Source of the DNA: Dasypus novemcinctus
Lineage: Eukaryota; Chordata; Mammalia; Cingulata; Dasypodidae
DNA length: 64,000 nt
Direction: 5' to 3'
NCBI RefSeq assembly: GCF_030445035.2
Contig: NC_080680.1
Span: forward strand, 95,175,157 to 95,239,156
Positions 34,951-45,905 of this stretch are shown piece by piece. A program made the position numbers and the translations under genes. The notes below the pieces were generated by a model, which was not told where the DNA came from, ran no database searches, and saw only the letters and a list, made by a program, of their open reading frames with translations. Numbering within the stretch: position 1 is the stretch's first letter; every line of letters begins with the position of its first letter.

Positions 34951-34956
34951 AAAAGG

Positions 34957-35510
34957 AAGCATGAAGAAAGTTGTGAAAAAACCAATCCAGCAAAGGAGCT
35001 TCTTAAACATTACCCTATTCCAAGTTACCACACACTCTCACTGCAATAGATTTCTTGGTCCTTTCCCTCTCTCTTTCTCCTTCTGGTTAGCCTCTTGATC
35101 CATTCCAATCTACTCAGCAGGAGTGATTTTGCTTATTTATTTGTTACAGGGGCAGTTTTAATAATGCAACCAATATAAAAAATACTGTGAAAGCAAAGAC
35201 TTCCCCCTTCTTGATTCAGTTTTCTTTCTCAAAGTTAAGTAATGTTACCTATTTCCTGTGTATTCTTCCACAGATAATTTTATATATTGTGATAATTTAA
35301 AATAGTAAACTGGGATCATTCCATTGCCTTTCCTGAATTGTTTCAGAAGCTTCACTCTTGAAAACTGAATTAAAATCCATACTTTTATCCCAGCCCATCT
35401 TGGCTAGGGAGAGGCAAGCACATCTTTCCCTTCCTGAAAGGCCAATGTCCTCCCTTCTCACTCCTCTTCATGGACTGGAGGAGCAGGGGTGGAGTGGTGG
35501 TTGGCTGTAG
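34957..35510. other. Intergenic sequence holding the ERV-B target site
   Basis: No gene. The last four bases, gtag (35507-35510), are duplicated after ERV-B. Confidence 0.4.
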
Positions 35511-35993
35511 TGATGTGGGCTATGGGTGGGAGGCTCTTTGTCTCTTTGGAGATAACCTTAACCTAAGCTGTCTGTCCTGACTTGTGGGTGTGGGACAGTA
35601 AGAGGCTGCAGTTCTGCCCTTGGTGACCATGACAACAACTCCAGTCCCAGGAAACAGTTTAGCAATGCAAACTCTATAAACTTTAAATATTCAGGGAAAA
35701 TGCAAACTAAATGTGCTAAAAGCTTATCTAGAATGTATAAGGTCCATGCTAAAAGCTTACCTAGTTTGTGGAAGGCATATGCTAATTAAACCTAGTGAGC
35801 ACTAAAACAAAGAATGATTTAGCCCTTACCCTGTATAAAAGGAACTTGAAACTCTTGTTCAGGGTTTGGGTTTGAAACAGAAAGCTCCCGAGTCTGGCCA
35901 GCTGTCAATAAATAATTTTTCCTTCTCAAAATCATTCCTGAGTCCTGGCCTTTCTATATGCAAATAATTGAACCTCTCTCAACTTCTACAACA
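35511..35993 (+). mobile_element. 5' LTR of ERV-B (483 bp)
   Basis: TGATGTGGGC ... CTTCTACAACA. A TATA-like 'cctgtataaaagg' near 35830 and AATAAA near 35907 mark the U3/R order. It differs from the 3' LTR at about 14 positions by eye (about 3%), with identical length. Confidence 0.93.
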
Positions 35994-35997
35994 TTTT

Positions 35998-36015
35998 TGG
36001 GGGCTCATCCAGGAT
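35998..36015 (+). promoter_or_regulatory. Primer binding site, tRNA-Pro type
   Basis: 'tgggggctcatccaggat' lies five bases after the LTR and matches the classic proline primer site at 16 of 18 positions. It would prime minus-strand synthesis. Confidence 0.85.
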
Positions 36016-37400
36016 TGCAAATGAAGGCCAGAGATGGTAGCATTTTGCTGCCCCTTCCAAATCCCTGAGGAAGCTGGGAGGACTCAGGTGAACCCCAAAT
36101 CTGGATGCCCTGGATTAAATTTAATCCAGAAAAGATGTGGGCTCCACCAGAATCTTCCCGATGAAAATCAAGTGCAATAGAATGTCTGAAGAGAAAGATT
36201 CTGAGAACAAAAAAGAACTCCAAACATGGAAGAAGGAGAGACTCCCTGGGTGAGCACAGTCTGGAGAACCCTAGCTTTAATTGCTAGGAAGGGAAGCTGA
36301 TCACCTCTGGAGAGAACCCTAGTGGCCCCAGAAAACTGGGGGAGAGCCGTTCTCTCAAGGTCTGGAAAAAGGAAAAAAACCAGGAAAAAGCCTGGTGTTT
36401 TGGGTTTGTCTAACTACATGTTAGAATCTGGTACTGGTCTTATATCCACCAAAGGAGTGGAGGCTTTATTATAATAGGAAGGGCTATTTATAGGTTTGAG
36501 TCCTAACGTCCTGGAAATTGGTCTGGATTTTTAAAAAAAACTTGGTTATAGGAAAATGAATCAGCTTTTCTAGTGAAGCTTGGTCTGGGCGTAAAGTTAA
36601 ACAGTGAAAAAGGTCTAGCTGGAATCTTTTGTTATGGTGCTGAGTTGTGAATGGATTTGCTTTATACCAGATATTAATGTTAAGTGTTCTCTCTAAGGTT
36701 TGTGATGGATGCAGGGGCAGCCATGCTGAAAAAATACAGAGAGAGAACTTGTGGGTCAGATTAGTGACCTTTGTGCTTCTGTCTGTGTCAGCTCAATGCT
36801 GGTATTGGAATTGTGGGGTTATGTAAAGTGGTGGAATTTAGTTGAGCTGGAATCCTCCCTTGCCATTGGCAAGGGGGTGAATTGATTTTGGGGCAAAACT
36901 GTAGAGTCTGGATGTTTGTGCATGCTCTGCTGTCTCATCTCTGTTCCACCCCTTTGCTGGGGCTTAGTGGCCATCTGTGTCCATGCCACACATCCAGGCT
37001 TGTTGGGGCTGCTCTTTTAGGATTGCTGGGTCCCCGGGAGAGGTGCCGAATTTGAGTAGGTTCTGTCTGCCCATTTTGGCAAAAAGCTGGAAAGGGGGGA
37101 GTGGCTTGTCCCTTTCCAGTGAGTCCACTTCTTCTATTCATAAGCCCCACTCCTATTTGATCACTGCGTACCGTACTGCCTGGAAGGGGGAAGGTAAAGA
37201 GGATGAAAAGCAGGATCAAAATAAATGCAGTAAAGTTTCCTCCCTAAGGTGTCAAGGCCAAAATACATTTGCATTCTGCCCAGGTTCTTTACTTTCTGAA
37301 TCTCTCTCTCTGTAAGACTGTAGAAATACTTTGGAATGTTTTAGAACTGTAAACAATAAACCTCTAATCACTTGATAGCCTTTTCAATGGTCTGGCTGGG
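36016..37400 (+). other. ERV-B leader-like region
   Basis: More balanced base composition than the following module. A 112-codon plus-strand frame (36977-37315) and a minus-strand counterpart are open but show no gag features such as a zinc knuckle or late-domain context. The first part may be a packaging leader by position. Confidence 0.4.
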
Positions 37401-39780
37401 GAATTTTAGGGTTGTGAGACTACAGAGGAAAAAGAAAAAAAAGGAATGAAATGCCACTTTGAAATCTATGTTTGGCTTTTGTCAGTTGCTGGTGCCTAAG
37501 AATTCATGGTAAAAAAATAAAAATGTAGTTTAAAATGAATCTTTAAATGCCAATACTCTCTTGCTGGTAAATTAAATGCATAACTTGCAGTTGAGAATTT
37601 GTTTCATTACTAGGAAAAAGCAGAACTTCACAGAATTGTTACCAATAAAATTCTTGTAGCTTAATTAATAAAAGATCCAATTCACCTTAAGGTTAAAACT
37701 TAATGAAAACTGTAAGAGTTAGGATCACTTATAGATGCATTTATATTATAAAACAGCGGAACAATAATAACTGAAATTATAACTGGGTGAATTTAGCCTG
37801 AAACTATTATTGTAAGTGTAAATTCTAAACTAACCTTACCTTTGTTTATGGTTACTTCAAGCCTAGCCTCACCCCTTGCATTTGCCTATGGTTATTTCAT
37901 AACAGCTCCTATCCTACTGGTATTAGTAACCCTGTTCTCTCTCTCTCATGAATCCAAGTGTAAACTAAATTGCTGCCTTGTGGAATTTTTAGCCCTTGGG
38001 GTTAAACGACCACTGGAGTTTTATTATCTCCCAAGGACTGGGGAAAAAAAGGAAGTCTCCTGCTTTAACTGTCAGTATTCCTAAGAGCGGCAATTCATGA
38101 GAGAAACCAGTCTGTCTCCCTGAGGCTTCAAGAATTAATCTTGTTGCTTATCCAAAATTCTGCTAAATTCAAGGTAAAATATAAAGTTCTGAAACAAAAA
38201 AAAGTGTGTTAAAACATTGGGAACATTTTGGCTACAATCTATTAGTTAAGAAACAAAATTCTTGTGTAAAACTGCATGGTCATAGCATAAAACTGCACAA
38301 TCATAGTGCAAATTAAGAAGTTTCAGGAGTCTTTGAAATGTTTTGCAGTCACACTTAGTTTGTAAAGAAATGGAAGTTTTAAGTAACTAAAGTTATGTTT
38401 TTGTGTCAAACTATTCATGTCTGCATATTTGCTCAAATTGTTGAGGTTAAATATGCAGTTATGTAAGTAATATATATTTCTGGAGCCCAAATTAAGCTAA
38501 ACAGTATATAAAATAATGCAAATTATAAGTAACATCAATGAATTGTGTTTGTGTGTCTAACTCTATTTGTCTACCCATTTGCTCAGTGTATGTCTTCATA
38601 CATCAGGATGATAATATCAAATTAACAAGTAAAAATTCCTGAAAGAGCTCTATTCAAATTGTTAAAAAGTAAATATGCAGTTATATGTGAATAAATATTC
38701 CTGGAGCCCAAATTAGACTAAGCAGGATGGAAAAGTTATATAGAAATCTAATTATAGGAACTATTGGAATAGGGCCTCCTCCTTGCAAGAGTTTTGAGGG
38801 CAGGACTAGGTGTGGCATATTAAACCTATCTACTAGGCTGAGGACTTAAGAATCAGTTTGCCCTGTAATTTCCCAGTTTAAACCTTTTGTCAGCCATAAA
38901 ATAAAGGTAATTAGTGGCTCTGTTGACAAATTTCAGTAAGTAAAAAAGTCCATAAAAACTATGGAGAAATCTTTCCTGGATTATGATTAAACAAATTAAG
39001 TAATTATGTAATTGAATCCTGGTAGTCAGTATGCTTTTAAAAATTATTCATTTTCATGACTTAAACAAAGAAAAGACATTTTTAGCTTCCTGTAAAAAAG
39101 AAAAAAAGAGAACATTCCTTGTGTAAACTATAATGGTTTCAATTTTATTTAGCTTAGGTATAATCTCCCTTAGTTTATAAAATACCCATTAAATAAATTA
39201 ACATTATATGTACAAAATCTTTAGAGTAATAAAAATTGTAAGTTTATGTTAATAAAATTAAGCTAAAGAAAAAAGATTGTAGATATGCTCTCTTAAATAA
39301 ATAAAGTAAATTTCTTTGGTTAGTAATTGTAATTTAATAAGTTTATTTAAACATGAGGTAACTAGTCAATGTGGTTGTAGTCAATTATAAAGAGTTTGTA
39401 AAACATCTTCCAAACTGAAAATATTTAAATAGTTCTAGTTCTAGAAGTCATTGTTAACTAAAAACTTGGATTGGTATTGGTGGCAAAGAATAACTTCGTA
39501 ATAATAAAACCTGTCTGAAGGCCACTGCAAGGCGCATATTTAAGTAAGTAGTAATAAAAAGTTATCTGGATTCTATTGGGAATCTTCTGTTTTCAAATTA
39601 ACAGTGAAATATAGTTTTTCCCCTCTATTACTAAAGTAAAATACCTACTATTATCTTAGCGGCAAAATTGTGTAAGTAAATAGTCAGTTAATATATGAGT
39701 GTTGCATTAAATTGTTTAAAAAATGTTTAAAAACAAGGAACAAACTTTAACATTGTCAAACTCTTTTGTGCATTCAAATC
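37400..39780 (+). repeat. AT-rich module of ERV-B
   Basis: Very AT-rich and non-coding. It shares 38606-38658 with ERV-A 19121-19175 and 37560-37615 with ERV-A 18196-18250. A short, less AT-rich island (37850-38100) with an 80-codon frame is of unknown nature. Confidence 0.6.
38397..38745 (+). repeat. Imperfect tandem duplication inside the ERV-B module
   Basis: 38440-38520 and 38665-38745 share 'aaatatgcagttatgt', 'ttcctggagcccaaatta' and the following text. The preceding 'ttgtgt..ctaact/aactat' words are also repeated (38397 and 38547). The second unit carries about 70 extra bases. Confidence 0.7.
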
Positions 39781-41390
39781 AGGCCTTGAATACATTACAG
39801 GTTGCCTCTCCATGTGAGTTATTGGCTAGGCTGGTCACTGACCCCTCAATTAGAAATATTTGCTATGTCAGCCTCTGGTTCTGCTCCTGAAGTCGATGGA
39901 AACTATGTTGCAGTTTCAAGCTCCTGCAGTAGCCAATGATGACTCAGTACAGCCAAGTGTACAATGGATATTGCCTCCAGACTGGCACTGTTCCATAGTG
40001 CCAGAGAGCACTATGCACCAGGTTAGTAGAATACTGGAAACTGTCTCTAAGATCAATGATGCTGCGACTTGCTCACTGTGTGAAGAAAATGCTAAGTGGA
40101 GCCATGATACTAGGATACTGTAAGTAAAACTTGAACACAATTGACATTATGGCCTGCTCCCATGGAGAGATAACATGTAAAGTATTACAAACCTGAAACT
40201 TAAAACTATTAATTACAACTCTGAGTCCTTATGCATTAAGTAATACATTAATTAATATTAAAGTGCGGCACTTTTATCCAGTACTAAATATATACCTAAT
40301 AACTATAACGTTATCTTTTCTATTCTGGATCAGGTACAAAAGTATGTTGGACATGTTAAATTTCTGGTAACTTTATTTTCTAAATAATTAATAAACATGT
40401 CTATAAAATAAGGCCACAGTCTTAGCCATGCTCAGCCAACCTACTATTCTAGTGTACTCTACTGTGTAGCAAAAACGAGGTTTGCTTGCTAATAATGGGT
40501 CACCTATTAAACAGTCAAAATTACCAGAAATTGCACAATTAAAACTGAAATGTAAAAAACAAACAAACTTTATTCTGTAGTTCTGATTCACTCCCACAGC
40601 TAAAACCTAAGAAAATTTCCATCTTAGTGCACTAATCCTGAATGAAACCAACTGTCAAAAGGTGCCAGTTCACCAGGCGCATCTAACAGAACACGTGAGT
40701 GCCAATTATAAAAACAGCCTGAAATGTATCTTCAAAACAAAGCTAAGTAGCTATTGTAATTTCTCTCTAAAAATACCTTAGAGAAAAAAATATATATATA
40801 TACTGTTTCACCAGCTTTTAAAAAGGGGTGCCATCTTTATAAGCACCTAACCTTGTCTACCTCTGTAATCCAATATCCTCTTTTAAAAATGGGTATTCCA
40901 AATTTTTAATTAAGTTTGTTTCTTTCAGAGTGAACATCTTATTAACCATATGAAAACTTCATCCAACTTCGTACAGAATGCCAGATCCATCTTCCTCCAG
41001 TTAAAATAAAATAAGAGTTTTACACCTTGTTAGGCAGTGACTACAGCCCATGACCAGCAGGAAGCAGTTACAGAAAAGAGATCATCTCCCTTCAGCACCC
41101 CTTTAAGATTAAAGGTGTAAACTCTTTAAGGGTAAAACAAAATTAATAGATGGATTTGGAACCTGACTGGAAATCCATGTAAGCACCAGTGGCCCCAGGA
41201 TGATTGCAGGGGGGTCCCTGCCCCAAGATTCTGCTGTCCAGAATGAAAACTTCTAAAATTCTAAAAACAAAGTCCTGGATGCTACACTGAAAATTAATAA
41301 GTAAAGTAATCAATCAAAACAACAAACAGCCATCCTCCTCATAGCTCCAACAATAATTATGCCAAAGCTTAGCAAGTCAAGCTTCGGCAT
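39781..41390 (+). other. ERV-B distal internal region
   Basis: Frames up to 87 codons only (39860-40123). No integrase, env or membrane-anchor signature was found. A short (TA)n run lies at about 40788-40801. Confidence 0.45.
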
Positions 41391-41401
41391 AAGGGGGGAA
41401 A
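41391..41401 (+). promoter_or_regulatory. Polypurine tract of ERV-B
   Basis: 'aaggggggaaa' directly precedes the 3' LTR. Confidence 0.88.
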
Positions 41402-41884
41402 TGATGTGGGCTATGGGTGGGAGGCACTTTTTCTCTTCGGAGATAACCTTAACCTAAGCTGTCTGTTCTGACTTGTGGGTGTTGGATAATAAGAGGCTGC
41501 AGTCCTGACCTTGGTGACCATGACAACAACTCCAGTCCCAGGAAACAGTTTAGCAATGCAAACTCTATAAACTTTAAATATTCAGGGAAAATGCAAACCA
41601 AATGTGCTAAAAGCTTATCTAGAATGTATAAGGTCCATGCTAAAAGCTTACCTAGGTTGTGGAAGGCATATGCTAATTAAACCTAGTGAGCACTAAAACA
41701 AAGAATGATTTAGCCCTTACCCTGTATAAAAGGAACTTGAAACTCTTGTTCAGGGTTCGGGTTTGAAACAGAAAGCTCCCGAGTCTGGCCAGCTGTCAAT
41801 AAATAATTTTTCCTTCTCAAAATCATTCCTGAGTCCTGGCCTTTCTATATGCAAACAATTGAACCTCTCTCAAATTCTACAACA
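41402..41884 (+). mobile_element. 3' LTR of ERV-B (483 bp)
   Basis: Same length and ends as the 5' LTR. It is followed by gtag (41885-41888), the second copy of the target duplication. Confidence 0.93.
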
Positions 41885-41888
41885 GTAG

Positions 41889-44800
41889 GAGAGCTTGTAT
41901 TGGTACCTCCCCAAAAGCCTTGGAGGTGATGGCTGGATTCCAGCTGCTGGATTGTCCTTTAGAATGTGGGAATTAGAAACTTTATCTTCAGCTTTGGACC
42001 TTAGCTGTCATTCTTGCACAACAGTGTATCTTCCACTGTAGGGCCTATTACTAGGTCCCCTTTGGTAGGCCCACCACAGGGAAATTACTGTAGACCTCCC
42101 CAGGACCCAAGGGACCCTCAGGATGGAGGTTGACCAATGGCCAATAATCCAGCTGTTAAGATGCTGACTCTATCCAGATTGTAAAACCTGTCAGTGCATC
42201 GGAGATTCTTGTCTTCCTTTGTTTTTCCTTTGAGTTGAGTCTTTTCAATAGGCTATCATTATTTAAGTTGGTTCATTTCAGCAAGTTAAATTTTCCTGAG
42301 AAACAGGAAGGGGCCTCCTATCCTTGTCTTCACACCTATCCATATAGCCCATTCTATTTTCTCCCTTAGAACCAAGGGAAACTTTGCCTCCTTTGTATAT
42401 ATGTACTTTATCTTCTTCAATATTGCTTTCCATGTGCTTAGAATAGGATCTGTGGGTGCCTAATAAATCAGACTTGAACTCAGCTGTGCTGAAAAAGGCA
42501 AGATAAAGAGTTGTCACAGATTCTGCTTTTACAGATTTTGATAGGAAGGCAAGACATTTCTATATTTCCCATACAAGTTATGAATCTGAGGGCAGGAGCA
42601 TCTTCAAAGGACCTGTGTTCATAGTAATTCTTTATTCATGGTAGCTTTCAGTTTGAAACTGGGTTCCCTTGTCTTTCTTTTTATATATAAAGTATTTTTA
42701 TCTATTTATAAAAATATTGATTTTTGTACTCAAATCTCTCACTAGTTTAGAGTTTGGGGTCTTATTTTTGGGAAAACTAGAGATTATGATAAACCTCTAC
42801 ATACCCATAAATCAGAGACTTTCCCTGTTCTGAAGCTGATTTTATAGCCAGAGTGGAAGAAATGCGGCAGGCATAATTTGTGTATTAAATATTTGAGACG
42901 ATTACCACTATTTACTTTTTGGTTCTCACCAGCAAAATTACTGAAGACGTGTTAGTGAACAGAGAAGTTAAATTATTTGCTTTTAAATGTCAGACTTAAT
43001 ATCTACATTTATCACAGGAAAGAGTTGAAAGAGAAATAAAACTGAGAGAAAATTTTTAGATAAATCCAGAAAGGCTCTAGGGAAGCTCTTTAAATCTAAA
43101 AAATCTGAAAGTAGATTGGATATGTACTTTGCTTCCAATTGGATGGTTGTCCTAGTGCTCCTTATTCTCCTGGGATTAGAAAAGCAGTAGAAATGGTGGT
43201 ATTGGATTTGTAGACAACAGTGAACTGGAGATTTTCCTTAGTATTTTCATCTAGGTAATCCAAAGGTTTCCCAAGGGTCAAATTGAATGAGTGAGAGAGC
43301 CAAAACCTGGTTGACTAGGAGAAGAGAACACTGATCTCAAAGGGATATTGTACCATCTGATGATGGTCAAGCATGATCTCTCCAGAGAGGTCCTCATGAG
43401 AGAGTAGAAGGAGTAATTAAAGTCAGTTGCCAATCACTAATATAAGCCTAGAGACATCATCCGTGGTGACAAACAGATGTCAGACAAAGTAAGCTGTTAG
43501 CAATAGATTCTAACATTGAATCTAGCATAGACTCGACTAAGAAATGGATTAATCTGTCTTTTGGGACATCTGAGGGAAGTTGCATAAGCCCTTGGAGTTG
43601 AGAAATAGGACTTGAAGTGGAATAATAGTCTTCAGATTTGGTTAACAAACAAATGGTCAACATTATAAATCAGAAGTGACTGAGAAATTATTGAAATGAT
43701 AAAAAGTCAGAATTCTGTTGCAATTAGGCCAATTGAGGGTTCAAAGTAAAAAAAAATGGAATGAATTTATAGAAATTAAGTTCAATTTTTGTATGTCCTT
43801 GTCTTTAGGCTTATGGTGCTCTGAAAATTCAGTTGCTATCTGTATCGGTATGTGTTGCTTTCCATGTCTTTAGGAGATATTATAATCAATCTTCATTTAA
43901 ATTTGTAGAGTTTAGAGGCAAGCACATAAATCTTCTCACCGCATAATGTAAGAACTCATCAATTGATCAGAATTGGCACAGAAGTTAAAACTAATTTTCC
44001 ATACATACAAAAAAGGAATGAAATTAACTAATATATGCTTGCCCCACTCTGACCTGCCCTAGGTAGGAATAATTGTTGCAAAATCAAAGGGATTTAAGAG
44101 ACCTCATATTGTATTATTTAAAACTGTAAGATTATTCTTCAGTCCCTTGTCTAAAATACCATCAGAGATTAATTTGTTTTAGACATTTTCATGCATTAAA
44201 ATACAATAACATGAGAGAAGAGACAATCACACACTAACATATTGATTTTCATAACAACACAAGTTGTAAGTTAATTCATCTGAACTACTTTTTTAAACTA
44301 TAGAATTCATTCCCCAATTAAACTGAGAACATCTTTGGTATCAGGCACTCTCAAGTAAAAGACTATTAGTAGTAATTTCCATTCATTGATATTTGACTCC
44401 CTCAGGTTACCATAAGCATTTCTGATCACATGGAATAAGAAACCCTTTATTCTCAAAATATTGACAGACAGAAGAGATAGTAGAAATACAGACCTCTCTA
44501 GAAAGAAGAACACATAAGCAAGGAATCTCAGGAAGATTCAGGGGATGAGTGTACCTTGAACATACAAAGGGGAGGAAGACTAGAGACTCAAATGTGAATT
44601 CAGCCATAGAGCTGTCTTGCTAACCATTAGATGATTAACATCAGTTGTTGTGAGTTGCGAATCTTATGGGTTCAGAGCCCAGGATATTCACCTGTTGGAG
44701 AAGGTAAAAGATAGGGCCACAGTTCTATCACAGCATGATGAGGGAACACAGACTTCTCCAGTTGGAAGCTCCTAGTATTCTGGGGAGGTGACAAACACAC

Positions 44801-44940
44801 ACACACATACATTTCTACACAAACATATATGCTCCTGCAAAAATTTTCTAACAGGTTCAACTAGAAAAATATGGATATGTATGCACAAGTATAGTTGTAT
44901 GTGTGTAGATTTATATATAAGTGTATGGATATTGAAGTGA
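41889..44940. other. Intergenic sequence, nothing recognised
   Basis: Scattered short frames only. A (CA)n run at about 44793-44807. No further olfactory receptor remnant was seen downstream of the receptor gene. Confidence 0.4.
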
Positions 44941-44989
44941 CCAAACTTGGGTGAATATCTACCGAGAAGATTTAGGAAATATGGGAGAT

Positions 44990-45765
44990 TACAGACAAAT
45001 ATGGAAGGAGAAAATGAAATGTAATTATTCTGGAATGGATGGATATAATGGAGTAAGTTTATTGTTTAGGGATAGATACCAAGACATGGGTAAAATTGTC
45101 CAACTGTTGTACTTGCCCAGGTTGGCTAACAGGGAGGTGGGGATGGTCAAGCATCACACCAGGGAACCAAGAGAGTCTACAACTGCACGCAGGAGAATTC
45201 CACCTATCAGCCATGTAGGATCTAAGTCCCCTCTCAAGTTAGAGGTGGAAAGGGCATTGCCATCCCACAGCCCTCGGGATGGAGGAATAAAATATGGATT
45301 AGAGTGGACTTACTGATATTCCATTATAGAATTATTGTGACTCTAGAATGGAAGAAACTTCATCATTCATGTTGAGACAGTCACCACAGGTGTTGCTGAG
45401 GGCAGGGAGAGGGAAGAAGAGGTATGATATGGGGGCATTTTCAGGATTTGGAGTAGTCCTGAATGATATAGCAGGGACAGATGCATGACATCATGTATCC
45501 TGCCATAACCCACTGAATGGACTGGGAGAGAGTGTAAACTACAATGTAAACTATAATCCATGCTGTGTAGCAGTGCTCCAAAATGTATTCATCAAGTGCA
45601 ATGAATGTGCCACACTGATGAGAGTTTGGTGATGTGGGAGGAGTGGGGATGAAAGAGTTTAGTGGGGAGTGGGGGCATATAGGATCCTCTTTTATTTTTT
45701 AATGTAACATTTTGTATGATCTATGTATCTTTAAAAAATTTTTAAAAATTCTATTAAAAAATTTG
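44990..45765 (+). mobile_element. 5'-truncated L1 (3' UTR), diverged
   Basis: From about 45110 it follows the L1 3' UTR ('ggtcaagcatcacaccaggg', 'tccacctatcagccatgtag', 'gagtgtaaactacaatgtaa', 'gccacactgatgagagtttg') and ends with 'gtatgatctatgtatcttt' and an A-rich tail. The first 120 bp are less certain. Confidence 0.75.
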
Positions 45766-45905
45766 CCCAACTAGAGATGATAGGGACCACAGGCTGGGAG
45801 GTAGCAAACTGCAGGGTAAGTTAAATTGACAAGGACATTTCTCACAAAAGACTTGCATCTCATGCTGTTTTTTCTCTTTCTCATACACACACACACACCC
45901 TGCAA

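Larger units (their letters stand above)
35511..41884 (+). mobile_element. ERV-B: complete two-LTR non-autonomous retroviral element
   Basis: A 6.4-kb proviral form: 5' LTR, proline-tRNA-type primer site, about 5.4 kb internal region, polypurine tract, 3' LTR, all flanked by a 4-bp target duplication (gtag). A 4-bp duplication and this primer site are typical of class I (gammaretrovirus-like) ERVs. No frame over 121 codons and no gag, pol or env motif was found internally, so it must have been mobilised by proteins supplied elsewhere, or lost its genes by recombination before spreading. Confidence 0.88.

Noticed and set aside
36977..37315. 112-codon frame as ERV-B gag
   Set aside because: No zinc knuckle, no capsid homology region and an equally long antisense frame; too weak to call.
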